DNA of 64,000 nucleotides from Microbacterium binotii (lineage in GTDB: Bacteria > Actinomycetota > Actinomycetes > Actinomycetales > Microbacteriaceae): NCBI RefSeq assembly GCF_021398715.1, contig NZ_CP090347.1, positions 1,240,001 through 1,304,000 on the forward strand. Direction: 5' to 3'. The notes beneath the pieces were generated by a model. The model worked only from the letters and a program-made list of their open reading frames with translations, searched no databases and was not told where the DNA came from. The first letter of the stretch is position 1. Every line of letters starts with the position of its first letter. Of this stretch, positions 43,260 to 51,286 are shown one piece after another. Made by a program: the position numbers and the translations under genes.

Positions 43260-44194
43260 GCGTGCAGCGCCTCGTTGAGGGTGACTCCCACGCCCGCGCG
43301 TCGCACGGCCTCGATCGCCCCGGTCACCGAGTTCCTGCGGAACAGGATGCCGTCGCGTCCGGACAACTCCGCGCCCTTCACGACGGGCCGTGTGCCGTCG
43401 GCGCGCGGCTGCTCGTCGGCGAGGACGATCTTCGAGCCGGCGGTGACGTAGAGGCCGGCCTCCACGACGCAGTCGTCGCCGAGGGAGATGCCGATGCCCG
43501 CGTTCGCGCCGAGGAGCGTGCGAGAGCCGATGGAGACCCGGTGGGTGCCACCGCCCGAGAGGGTGCCCATGATCGACGCCCCGCCTCCGATGTCGCTGCC
43601 GTCACCGACCACGACGCCCTGGGAGATGCGACCCTCGACCATGGAGGCGCCCAGGGTGCCGGCGTTGAAGTTGACGAATCCTTCGTGCATGACCGTGGTG
43701 CCGGGGGAGAGGTAGGCACCGAGGCGCACGCGCGAGGCATCGGCGATGCGCACCCCGGGCGGGGTGACGTAGTCGAGAAGCCGCGGGAACTTGTCGAGGC
43801 TGTGCACCTGGATGCCGGCGCGGGTCAGCGCCGGGCGCAGGCGCTCCGCGTCGGCGGGAAGCATCGGCCCCGCGGTCGTCCACGCGACGATCGGCAGGTG
43901 CCCGAAGATGCCCTCGAGGTTGATCTCGTTCGGCGCCACCACGCGGTGGGAGAGGGCATGCAGACGCAGATAGGCGTCGACCGTGGATGCGGGAGCCGCA
44001 TCCACATCGATCGTCAGCTCGACGGGAGCGACCGTGACCTGACGGCGGGCGTCTGCGCCGGCGAACTCCGCGAACTCGGCGGTCGAGCCGGCCTGCGTCT
44101 CGGCCGCCACCGTCGGGAACCACGCGTCGAGAACGGTGCCGTCCTCGCTCGTCGTCGACAGACCCGTGCCCCATACCGTGCGCTTCATGCTCAT
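43256..44194 (-). CDS. dapD: Tetrahydrodipicolinate N-succinyltransferase, actinobacterial type
   Basis: 312 residues. The C-terminal half is a left-handed beta-helix of hexapeptide repeats (MHEGFVNFNAGTLGASMVEG, GDGSDIGGGASIMGTLSGGG, IGSRTLLGANAGIGISLGDD). It uses succinyl-CoA to acylate tetrahydrodipicolinate in lysine synthesis. ATG 44194 (ATG AGC ATG) has TAACCT 6 bases upstream, with GAGGAG in between, so it has both a leaderless-type -10 and an SD-like string. It is divergent from dapE. Confidence 0.95.
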   Translation of the reverse strand: MSMKRTVWGTGLSTTSEDGTVLDAWFPTVAAETQAGSTAEFAEFAGADARRQVTVAPVELTIDVDAAPASTVDAYLRLHALSHRVVAPNEINLEGIFGHLPIVAWTTAGPMLPADAERLRPALTRAGIQVHSLDKFPRLLDYVTPPGVRIADASRVRLGAYLSPGTTVMHEGFVNFNAGTLGASMVEGRISQGVVVGDGSDIGGGASIMGTLSGGGTHRVSIGSRTLLGANAGIGISLGDDCVVEAGLYVTAGSKIVLADEQPRADGTRPVVKGAELSGRDGILFRRNSVTGAIEAVRRAGVGVTLNEALHA

Positions 44195-44200
44195 CTCCTC

Positions 44201-44231
44201 AGGTTATCGGCCCGAGGAGCCTCGATAGACT
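44201..44231. promoter_or_regulatory. Divergent dapD and dapE promoters
   Basis: TAACCT (44206-44201, minus strand) is 6 bases before the dapD ATG. TAGACT (44226-44231, plus strand) is 6 bases before the dapE ATG. The two start codons are only 43 bases apart, so the -10 boxes almost touch and the -35 regions must overlap. Expression of the two genes is probably linked. Confidence 0.6.
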
Positions 44232-44237
44232 GAGCTC

Positions 44238-45311
44238 ATGCCCGTGCTGGATCTGTCCGCGTCCGCCGTCGAGCTCACGCAGGCGATCTGCGACATCCCG
44301 AGCGTCTCCGGCGATGAGGCGACGCTGGCGGACGCCATCGCCGCCGCCCTCGCGCCCCTGCCGCACCTCGAGGTCTTCCGCGACGGCGACACCATCATCG
44401 CCCGTACCCGTCTCGGCAGACCGCAGCGTGTCGTGATCGCCGGGCACATCGACACGGTTCCCCTGAACGACAATCTCCCGACCCGCCTGATCGACGACGA
44501 GGGCGAACCGACCCTCTGGGGGCGTGGCACGGTCGACATGAAGGCGGGCGTCGCGGTTCAGCTGAAGCTCGCCGCCGAGCTCACCGATCCCCGCGTCGAC
44601 ATCACCTGGATGTGGTACGACCACGAAGAGGTGGAGGCTTCCCTCAACGGGCTCGGCCGTGTGGCGAGCCTGCGCCCGGACCTCTTCGAGGCCGACTTCG
44701 CGATTCTGGGCGAGCCCTCGAACGGCCAGGTCGAGGGAGGCTGCAACGGGACGCTGCGCGTCGTGGCGCGCACGCACGGCGTCCGGGCCCACAGCGCTCG
44801 CGCCTGGGTGGGGGAGAACGCGATCCACGCCGCTGCTCCGATCCTCACCCGCCTCGCCGCTTACGAGCCGGCGACGATCGACGTCGAGGGACTCGCCTAC
44901 CGCGAGGGTCTCAACGCCGTGCGCGTGACGGGTGGCGTGGCAGGCAACGTCATCCCCGATCTCTGCGAGGTGGAGATCAACTACCGCTTCGCGCCGAGCA
45001 GGTCCGTGGCCGAGGCGGAGGCGCACGTGCGCGAGGTGCTCGCGGGCTTCGAGGTCGAGCTGACGGACTCGTCCGCGGGCGCCCGGCCCGGTCTGGACGC
45101 TCCCCTTGCGCAGGAGTTCGTGCGCGCGGTCGGTGCCCAACCGCATCCGAAGTACGGCTGGACGGATGTGGCGCGCTTCTCGGCGCTGGGTGTGCCCGCG
45201 GTGAACTACGGCCCGGGGAACCCGAGTCTGGCCCACCACGACCAGGAGCGCGTGTCGATCGCGCAGATCGAGGACGTCGAGCGCGGACTGCGCACGTGGC
45301 TGAGCACCTGA
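44238..45311 (+). CDS. dapE: Succinyl-diaminopimelate desuccinylase
   Basis: 357 residues, M20 metallopeptidase family. Metal and catalytic motifs are AGHIDTVPLND, GRGTVDMKAG, MWYDHEEVEAS (Glu-Glu pair), ILGEPSNGQVEGGCNG and the final His in PSLAHHDQERV. It removes succinate from N-succinyl-LL-diaminopimelate, following DapC. The length is normal. ATG 44238 appears leaderless. The 3' end overlaps the membrane transferase gene by 16 bases if that gene starts at GTG 45296. Confidence 0.95.
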   Translation: MPVLDLSASAVELTQAICDIPSVSGDEATLADAIAAALAPLPHLEVFRDGDTIIARTRLGRPQRVVIAGHIDTVPLNDNLPTRLIDDEGEPTLWGRGTVDMKAGVAVQLKLAAELTDPRVDITWMWYDHEEVEASLNGLGRVASLRPDLFEADFAILGEPSNGQVEGGCNGTLRVVARTHGVRAHSARAWVGENAIHAAAPILTRLAAYEPATIDVEGLAYREGLNAVRVTGGVAGNVIPDLCEVEINYRFAPSRSVAEAEAHVREVLAGFEVELTDSSAGARPGLDAPLAQEFVRAVGAQPHPKYGWTDVARFSALGVPAVNYGPGNPSLAHHDQERVSIAQIEDVERGLRTWLST

Positions 45312-46501
45312 CGCGCGTCGGCCGCTGGCCGGTCGCCGCGCGGATCGGTCTGATCTACGTCACCGCCCGTCTCGTGACACTGGGCTTCTTCACTCTCGCC
45401 TCCGCCCTGTCGACCCCGGCATCCCGGTTCGGCGTCGATCCCGGCATCGGCAAGCTGCTCATGGGCTGGGACGCGCAGTGGTACTGGGTCGTCGCCGCCA
45501 ACGGGTACCCCTCGCCGCTGCCGTTGACCGAGGCGGGCCAGGTCGCCGAGAACGCGTGGGCCTTCCTGCCGCTGTACCCGTGGCTGTCGCAGGGTGTGGG
45601 TCTCTTCGTCGGCGGATGGCCCGTGGCGGGTCCTCTCGTCGCGCTCATCGCCGGCTACTTCGCGGCGCTCGCGTTCTATCGCCTGATGCGCCGACGGCTG
45701 GACCGCTCGACGTCGACCTGGGCGGTCGTCTTCTTCGTGGCGGGGCCGCTGGCCGCGCTCTTCCAGATCGCGTACGCGGAAGCGCTGTTCCTCCTGTGGC
45801 TGATGCTGGCGCTGGACGCCCTGCTCCGGCGCCGTTACGTGTGGCTGTACCTGCTCATCCCTCTCATGGGGTTCACGCGCCCCGGCATCCTCGCCTTCGC
45901 TCTCACGCTCGGGCTCGTCGGTGTCTGGCGCTGGCTGCGCAGGCGCGCGGATCCGCTCCCCGCACGCGAGATCGTGCACCTGGTCGCCCTCGCCGCTCTG
46001 GCGACCGTCGTGGGCTTCTCGTGGCAGGTGATCGCGGCGGTCGCCACGGGCGACCCGGGCGCATACCTGGCGACGGAGCTCGCGTGGCGACGCAACTGGA
46101 TCCCGGATGCGGCCGCGCACTTCTTCCCCTTCGACGGCTTCCTCGCAGGAACCGCCTTCTGGGCGCGGCTGTGGGGCTGGCCGCTGTGGCTCGGGTTCGC
46201 GCTGCTGGCGGCGATCGTACTGGCGGCGGGCGCCGCCCTGCTGTTCGCGCCGGGAGTGCGCCGACTCGGGATGGAGGTGCGGTTGTGGTCAGCGAGCTAC
46301 CTGCTCTACCTGCTCGCCGTCTTCTTCCCGCAGTCGAGCACCTTCCGGCTGCTCGTCCCGCTCTCGCCCCTGTGGGGCGCCGTCGCGGTCGGGCGCCGTC
46401 CGGCCTGGCGCATCGGCGTACTGGTCGCCGGGCTGGCCGGGCAGTGGTGGTGGATCTACAACATGTACGCGCTCGGGAACACGCTCTGGCAGATCCCCTG
46501 A
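45296..46501 (+). CDS. Integral membrane mannosyltransferase-like protein
   Basis: 401 residues with about 9-10 membrane segments. It has the acidic loop motif MGWDAQWYWVVAANGYP after the first helix (WD-x-Q/W-Y, catalytic Asp as in PIG-V/GT-C enzymes), WAFLPLYPWLSQ and FTRPGILAF. It probably moves a lipid-linked sugar in cell-envelope glycan synthesis. GTG 45296 overlaps dapE; CTG 45308 is a less usual alternative. Its last 30 bases (from 46473) are repeated exactly at 46798-46827, after a 295-base insertion. Confidence 0.85.
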   Translation: MAEHLTRVGRWPVAARIGLIYVTARLVTLGFFTLASALSTPASRFGVDPGIGKLLMGWDAQWYWVVAANGYPSPLPLTEAGQVAENAWAFLPLYPWLSQGVGLFVGGWPVAGPLVALIAGYFAALAFYRLMRRRLDRSTSTWAVVFFVAGPLAALFQIAYAEALFLLWLMLALDALLRRRYVWLYLLIPLMGFTRPGILAFALTLGLVGVWRWLRRRADPLPAREIVHLVALAALATVVGFSWQVIAAVATGDPGAYLATELAWRRNWIPDAAAHFFPFDGFLAGTAFWARLWGWPLWLGFALLAAIVLAAGAALLFAPGVRRLGMEVRLWSASYLLYLLAVFFPQSSTFRLLVPLSPLWGAVAVGRRPAWRIGVLVAGLAGQWWWIYNMYALGNTLWQIP

Positions 46502-46502
46502 G
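46473..46502 (+). repeat. 30-base direct repeat, left copy (end of the mannosyltransferase gene)
   Basis: The last 29 coding bases of the transferase gene, including TGA, and one further base. Its core is GGAACACGCTCTGGCAGATC. It is identical to 46798-46827. The bases on both sides differ immediately, so the repeat ends sharply. Confidence 0.9.
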
Positions 46503-46534
46503 TGCGCAGGCGACCGGTCGTTATGCTCGGCGAC

Positions 46535-46750
46535 ATGAGCGAGACACGCAAGCCCGAGCCTCGTAGGGCACTATGGACCGTCGTCCTCTGTGTCGGACTG
46601 ATGGCCGTTGTGTGTGGGGTGGCCGTCCTGGTCACGTTCTTCGTTGCCGGCGAGGTGTACTGGTCGGCGGTGCCCGGTCTCGTCGGTAGCCTGCTGGGTG
46701 GTGGAGTGTGCACCTACACGGCTATCCATAGGCTCCGCACATCTCGATAG
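46535..46750 (+). CDS. 71-residue membrane protein inside the inserted segment
   Basis: 71 residues with two hydrophobic segments (LWTVVLCVGLMAVVCGVAVLV and YWSAVPGLVGSLLGGGVCTY) and basic ends. The codons are less GC-biased than in neighbours (AGG, ACA, TCT, CGA and a TAG stop near the end), suggesting foreign origin. TATGCT (46522-46527) plus 7 bases before ATG 46535 gives it its own leaderless-type promoter. It is the only gene in the 325-bp insertion. Function unknown; a small toxin or immunity-like membrane peptide is one guess. Confidence 0.6.
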   Translation: MSETRKPEPRRALWTVVLCVGLMAVVCGVAVLVTFFVAGEVYWSAVPGLVGSLLGGGVCTYTAIHRLRTSR

Positions 46751-46797
46751 GGGACATGCGGCGAGAGCGGTGGCGCGACGTATCGCGCTCCGGGCTG

Positions 46798-46827
46798 TCG
46801 GGAACACGCTCTGGCAGATCCCCTGAG
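46798..46827 (+). repeat. 30-base direct repeat, right copy
   Basis: It is identical to 46473-46502 and again reads GNTLWQIP-stop in one frame, but the sequence before it is unrelated to the transferase gene. Together the copies mark the limits of a 325-base repeat unit. A gene-end repeat at both borders is the usual footprint of site-specific integration. Confidence 0.9.
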
Positions 46828-46894
46828 GACAAGCGTCGGGCGCGCTCTCACGCACGATAAACTGGCAACTCACCATTGACGAAGAGGAGCCACG

Positions 46895-47065
46895 ATGGCA
46901 GCCATGAAGCCGAGAACCGGAGACGGGCCGATGGAGGCTGTGAAGGAGGGGCGCCTGATCATCGTTCGTGTTCCGCTCGAGGGCGGCGGGCGTCTTGTGG
47001 TGTCGGTCAACGACGCCGAGGCCAAGGAACTGCACGACGTGCTCGCGGGGGTCGTCGGCGCCTGA
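46895..47065 (+). CDS. DUF3117 protein
   Basis: 56 residues: MAAMKPRTGDGPMEAVKEGR, then a V-x-V-P-LEGGGRLVV core and a short acidic helix. This is the highly conserved actinobacterial DUF3117 family; function unknown. ATG 46895 follows AAGAGGAGCC. TAAACT at 46858-46863 is a likely -10, just right of the inserted segment. The high conservation of the family suggests a basic cellular role. Confidence 0.92.
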   Translation: MAAMKPRTGDGPMEAVKEGRLIIVRVPLEGGGRLVVSVNDAEAKELHDVLAGVVGA

Positions 47066-47122
47066 GCTGTTCACTTCCTGCTTCACTGCGGTCGGTCCTT
47101 CGGGGCCGGCCGCAGTGGCGTA

Positions 47123-47761
47123 TCAGTGGTTCTCGTCGATCGTCGTGAGCTGGAGGAGACCCTCGCCGACGATCGACAACGCGCCGATGACCGCGGGGGA
47201 GGACTGCGTCTCCTGGATGAGCGACCGGTAGGCGGTCGTCACGGGATCGCGACGCACCGGGTCGGCGACGGCGCCGCCGGCGAGGATGCGGGGCACGAGC
47301 ACGAGCCCGCCCGGACGCACGAGACGCAGGCCGTGCTCCACGTATTCGATCACGCCGTCCGCATCCGCGTCGACGAGCACGATGTCGTAAGAGGCTTCGT
47401 TCATACGCGGCAGGACGTCGGAGGCGCGGCCGGTGATGAATCGGGCGCGAGCCGGCGCGATACGCGCGTCCGAGAACGCTCGACGGGCGGCCTGCAGGTG
47501 CTCGGGCTCCTTGTCGATGGTCGTGAGGATGGCCCGCGGTGCCCCGTGCATGAGCCACAGCCCTGACACACCCGCACCCGTGCCGATCTCGACGATGTTG
47601 AGGGCGCGTGAGACCTGGGCGAGCAGTGCGAGCTGCGCACCGATCGGGGGGCTCACCGGATCCGCACCCAGTTCGAGGGCGTGCGTGCGTGCGCGGGCGA
47701 TCGCGTCGGGTTCGACGGTCGCCTCGCGAGCGAAGCGGTCGCTCGCGTCGTGTCCGGCCAT
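47123..47761 (-). CDS. O-methyltransferase, SAM-dependent
   Basis: 212 residues, CCoAOMT-like fold. SAM-binding motif I is IVEIGTGAGVSGLWL, with IDKEPEHLQAARRAF (acidic loop) and YDIVLVDADADGVIEY (metal/SAM region). The N-terminal DPVSPPIGAQLALLAQV is typical of the mycobacterial Rv1220c-like group found beside tatB and mrp. Substrate unknown. ATG 47761 follows GGAGGAACACC. Confidence 0.9.
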   Translation of the reverse strand: MAGHDASDRFAREATVEPDAIARARTHALELGADPVSPPIGAQLALLAQVSRALNIVEIGTGAGVSGLWLMHGAPRAILTTIDKEPEHLQAARRAFSDARIAPARARFITGRASDVLPRMNEASYDIVLVDADADGVIEYVEHGLRLVRPGGLVLVPRILAGGAVADPVRRDPVTTAYRSLIQETQSSPAVIGALSIVGEGLLQLTTIDENH

Positions 47762-47832
47762 GGTGTTCCTCCTCGGCAAGCCTACGGGCGCCGGTGGGCG
47801 GCGGCGGTCAGGCGCGGCGGTAATCTGAAGGC

Positions 47833-48213
47833 ATGGTGTTCGGGCTCACGATCGAGAAGCTGCTGGTGATCGCCGTGATCGCCGCCTTCCTCATCGGACC
47901 CGAACGTCTGCCCCGCTACGCGGAGGCCCTCGCGCGGTTCACGAACCGCTCCCGCGAGTTCCTGCGCGGTGCGCGTAGTCGCGTGAAGGACGAGATGGGT
48001 CCCGAGTTCGACGAGGTGGACTGGCGCAAGCTCGACCCGCGTCAGTACGACCCGCGACGCATCATCCGCGAGGCGCTGCTCGACGATCCGCCCACGGCGA
48101 CCGTGCGTGCGGCCGGCGCCGCGGCGGCCATGACCGTGTCGACGACCCGCGCGGCGGAGAGCTTCGATCTGGAGTCGGGGGAGCGGCCCCCGTTCGACGA
48201 CGAGGCGACCTGA
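47833..48213 (+). CDS. tatB: Twin-arginine translocase subunit TatB
   Basis: 126 residues: one N-terminal membrane helix (FGLTIEKLLVIAVIAAFLIGPERLP, with the helix-hinge Gly-Pro), then an amphipathic helix and a charged tail. The IGPERLP hinge is typical of TatA/TatB; the position beside mrp and the methyltransferase is the conserved tatB site in actinobacteria. TAATCT (47821-47826) plus 6 bases before ATG 47833 fits a leaderless start. tatA and tatC are not in the window. Confidence 0.85.
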   Translation: MVFGLTIEKLLVIAVIAAFLIGPERLPRYAEALARFTNRSREFLRGARSRVKDEMGPEFDEVDWRKLDPRQYDPRRIIREALLDDPPTATVRAAGAAAAMTVSTTRAAESFDLESGERPPFDDEAT

Positions 48214-48225
48214 CGCTTCCCGCGC

Positions 48226-49377
48226 TCAGCGCGGCGTCACGGGCAGCGGTCTACCGGAGAGCGATCGTCCCGATCGGAGTATGCGGGCGGCGATCTGCTG
48301 GATCGCGAGCGAAGCCGCATCCTCCGGGGCGCTTCGCACGACCGGCTCGCCGGTATCCCCGCCGTGGCGCAACGCCGGGCTCAGCGGCACGCGGGCGATG
48401 ACCTCGACCGTCTCGGCATCGGTGCTGAGCTCCTGTGCGATGTGATCACCGCCGCCGGAGCCGAACAGATCGAACGTCGTGCCGTCGGGCAGCGTCATCG
48501 CGGTCATGTTCTCGACGACTCCCAGGACGCTCTGACCCGTCTGCCTCGCCACCAGCGCGCTGCGCGCCGCCACGTCGGAGGCCGCCGCCTGCGGCGTCGT
48601 GACGACGAGGACGTCTGCGTGCGGCAGCAGCTGTCCTATCGAGATGGCGATGTCGCCCGTGCCGGGCGGCATGTCGATGAGCAGAACGTCCAGGTCGCCG
48701 AAGTACACCTCGGTGAGGAACTGCTGGATCGTGCGGTGAAGCATGGGACCGCGCCACGCGACGGCGCTGCGGGCGGCGCCTTCGGGCAGGAACATCCCTA
48801 TCGAGACGACCTTCACGTCGAAGGCGACCGGCGGGACGATGAGGTCGTCGATCCGGGTCGGTCGCACACTCGCGCCGTCGGCGTCGACGAGTCCGAGCAG
48901 GGCCGGGATCGAGAACCCGTGCACGTCGGCATCCACGATGCCCACCCGTCGCCCGCGTGCCGCCAGCGCGACGGCGAGGTTGGCGGTGATCGTCGACTTG
49001 CCGACGCCGCCCTTGCCGCTCGTGACCGCGACCACCCGCGTCAGAGACTCGGCTGTGAAGGGATTGCCTCGTTGGCGACCGCCGCGCAGGCGCGTCGTGA
49101 GCGCCTCCCGCTCCTCGGGGCTCATGACACCCAGGGCGACCTCGACCGGCGCGTCTCCGACGACGCGCGCGGCGGCTGCGCGCACGTCGCGTTCGATGCG
49201 ATCGGACGCGGGACAGCCGACGATCGTGAGCGCCACCGCGACGCGCACACCGCCGTCGGCGGCATCCGTCACCTCGCGGAGCATGTCGAGGTCGGCGAGG
49301 CTGCGTCTCAGTTCGGGATCGGTGACGGCGCCGACCGCTTCCCGCACCCGGGCGACGCGGTCGGTCTCAGAGTTCAC
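48226..49377 (-). CDS. mrp: Mrp/ApbC-type P-loop ATPase, iron-sulfur carrier family
   Basis: 383 residues. An N-terminal DUF59/MIP18-like domain (VREAVGAVTDPELRRSLADL) is followed by a deviant Walker A SGKGGVGKSTITANLAVAL, DADVHGFSIPALLG and DMPPGTGDI. The CxxC that binds the cluster in E. coli ApbC is absent: the corresponding place reads VVENMTAMTLPDGTTFDLFG. Similar replacements are, as far as I recall, usual in actinobacterial Mrp. GTG 49377 overlaps the DUF1003 gene end by 11 bases. Confidence 0.9.
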   Translation of the reverse strand: MNSETDRVARVREAVGAVTDPELRRSLADLDMLREVTDAADGGVRVAVALTIVGCPASDRIERDVRAAAARVVGDAPVEVALGVMSPEEREALTTRLRGGRQRGNPFTAESLTRVVAVTSGKGGVGKSTITANLAVALAARGRRVGIVDADVHGFSIPALLGLVDADGASVRPTRIDDLIVPPVAFDVKVVSIGMFLPEGAARSAVAWRGPMLHRTIQQFLTEVYFGDLDVLLIDMPPGTGDIAISIGQLLPHADVLVVTTPQAAASDVAARSALVARQTGQSVLGVVENMTAMTLPDGTTFDLFGSGGGDHIAQELSTDAETVEVIARVPLSPALRHGGDTGEPVVRSAPEDAASLAIQQIAARILRSGRSLSGRPLPVTPR

Positions 49378-49969
49378 GGGCTTCGCGCTCCGCCTTCTCG
49401 CGGCGTTCGGCCCGACGGCGCTTCTCCTCGCGCTCGGCCCGCACCTGCTCCGGCTCCTCGCCGGCGCCGTGTGCCTGCAGATCCTCCAGAAGCGCCCGCA
49501 GTTCGTCGCGCAACACCTCACGCGTGACCGACTCGCTCGAGACGTCCGTCAGCGCCATCCGCAGCGCGACGATCTCGCGAGCGAGGTACTCGGTGTCGGC
49601 GAGGTTGCGCTCCGCGCGCTGACGGTCCTGCTCGATCTGCACCCGGTCGCGGTCGTCCTGCCGGTTCTGTGCGAGCAGGATCAGTGGGGCCGCATAGGAC
49701 GCCTGCAGCGACAGCACGAGCGTCAGCGCCGTGAATCCGTTGTCCGACGAGTCGAAACGCAGCTCCGGCGGCAGGATCGTGTTCCAGGCGAGCCAGGCGG
49801 CACAGAACGCACTCAGGCCCACCAGGAACCACGGCGTCCCCATGCCGCGGGCGATGACCTCGGTGAAGCGGCCGAAGCGATCACGAGAGGGCTGCGGTGA
49901 GCGCGACAGCATGCCGCCCCGGCCGCGAGGTGCGTCCAGCGCCCCTTTGCGAGGGGACCGAGCCATCAT
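49367..49969 (-). CDS. DUF1003 membrane protein
   Basis: 200 residues. Two membrane helices (GTPWFLVGLSAFCAAWLAWN and FTALTLVLSLQASYAAPLIL) are followed by the DUF1003 signature QNRQDDRDR and a long charged coiled-coil tail rich in Glu and Arg. Function unknown. ATG 49969 overlaps the stop of the MgtE-N/CBS gene (ATGA); an ATG three bases later is possible. Part of a three-gene operon with mrp. Confidence 0.9.
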   Translation of the reverse strand: MMARSPRKGALDAPRGRGGMLSRSPQPSRDRFGRFTEVIARGMGTPWFLVGLSAFCAAWLAWNTILPPELRFDSSDNGFTALTLVLSLQASYAAPLILLAQNRQDDRDRVQIEQDRQRAERNLADTEYLAREIVALRMALTDVSSESVTREVLRDELRALLEDLQAHGAGEEPEQVRAEREEKRRRAERREKAEREAREL

Positions 49970-51216
49970 TGCGGCCGTCCTTCCGAGTCTCCCGTGCGCC
50001 AGTCCTCCGGAAGCAGGTAGTCGAGCACGTCGTCGACGCTCACGGCGCCGACGAGACGTTGAGCGGAGTCGACGACCGGTACCGAGACGAGGTTGTACGT
50101 CGCCAGCAGACGGGCGACGACGGCGGCGGAGGCGGTGGCGGGCACGGGCTCGAGCGAATCGTCGAGCAGCGCGCCGAGGCGCTCATGCGGGGGATAGCGC
50201 AGCATCCGCTGGAAGTGCACCGTGCCGAGCAGCCGACCCGTCGGGGTCTCGTAGGGGGGCAGCGTCACGAAGACGGCGGCGGCGAGGGCCGGGTGGGTCT
50301 CGTGGCGGCGGATGAGCGCGAGCGCCTCGGCGATCGTGTTGTCGGCCGACAGCACGATCGGCTCGGGTGTCATCAGTCCACCCGCGGTGTCGGGCCCGTA
50401 CTGCAGGAGGGCGCGCACGTCCTCCGCCTCATCGGGCTCCATGAGCTCGAGCAGCTCCTCGCGCTGCTCGGCCGGCAGCTGAGCGAGCACGTCGGCGGCG
50501 TCGTCGGGTTCCATCGCATCGAGGATGTCGGCGGCGCGCTCGTCGCCCAGGGCCTCGAGGATGTGCACCTGCTCCTCTTCCGGCATCTCTTCCAGAGCGT
50601 CGGCGAGACGGTCGTCGGGAAGCTCCTCCGCGACCTCGAGGAGACGGTCCTCGGGAAGATCCAGCAGGGTGTTGGCCAGGTCGGCGGCCTTGAGCTCTGC
50701 GTAACTGGCGACCAACCGCTCGGCGGACTGCGCTTCGCCGCGCGTCTGACCGTCGTTGACGTCGTGCCACGAGGCGAAGGTCGTGGCACCCTTCGCGAAG
50801 GGCGACGGGCTCGTCTTGGGCTTGCGAAGGAAGAGCTGCGACACGTCCCATTCGCCGAGGCGGTTGCGCTCGATCGCGACGTCCTCGATGACGGCCTGGC
50901 CGGAGCCGTCGCGCAGCGACACCTTGCGACCCACGAGCTCCGCCAGAACCCGCACCTCGCCGCCGCGCTGCTGGAAACGGCGCACGTTGATGAGACCCGT
51001 CGTGATCACCTGGCCGGTGTCGATCGAGGTGACGCGCCCGATCGAGACGAACACATGGCGCCTGCCGGGGATCTCGATGACCAGTCCGATGACGCGGGGA
51101 GCATCGTCGGGGCGGTAGATCACGACGACGTCGCGCACGCGTCCGAGGCGGTCGCCGGCGGGATCGAAGACCGCGCATCCGGCCAGACGCGCGACGAAAA
51201 CCCGCTGTGTGCTCAC
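49966..51216 (-). CDS. Soluble PRC-barrel/MgtE-N/CBS protein
   Basis: 416 residues. A PRC-barrel-like part (residues about 1-130) is followed by an MgtE N-domain with repeated acidic LPDDRLADALEEMPEEE-type helices, and two CBS motifs at the C-terminus (TPEPIVLSADNTIAEAL, YNLVSVPVVDSAQRLVGAV). MgtE channels have the same N and CBS domains for Mg2+ sensing followed by a pore, but no membrane segment follows here. It therefore cannot be a channel by itself and may sense Mg2+ or nucleotides. GTG 51216 with TAGGCT 6 bases upstream is a leaderless-type start. Confidence 0.88.
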   Translation of the reverse strand: MSTQRVFVARLAGCAVFDPAGDRLGRVRDVVVIYRPDDAPRVIGLVIEIPGRRHVFVSIGRVTSIDTGQVITTGLINVRRFQQRGGEVRVLAELVGRKVSLRDGSGQAVIEDVAIERNRLGEWDVSQLFLRKPKTSPSPFAKGATTFASWHDVNDGQTRGEAQSAERLVASYAELKAADLANTLLDLPEDRLLEVAEELPDDRLADALEEMPEEEQVHILEALGDERAADILDAMEPDDAADVLAQLPAEQREELLELMEPDEAEDVRALLQYGPDTAGGLMTPEPIVLSADNTIAEALALIRRHETHPALAAAVFVTLPPYETPTGRLLGTVHFQRMLRYPPHERLGALLDDSLEPVPATASAAVVARLLATYNLVSVPVVDSAQRLVGAVSVDDVLDYLLPEDWRTGDSEGRPQ

Positions 51217-51286
51217 TCGACCAGCCTAGCCCCGGCCTCGACGAGCGAGCCGGGAGCGTTGCGGCACGGCGTGGGAAGATGGGGCG

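Noticed and set aside
43983..44005. Perfect 10-bp palindrome inside dapD
   Set aside because: It is two copies of the abundant octamer GGATGCGG facing each other inside coding sequence, so it is explained by the octamer excess rather than as a separate site.
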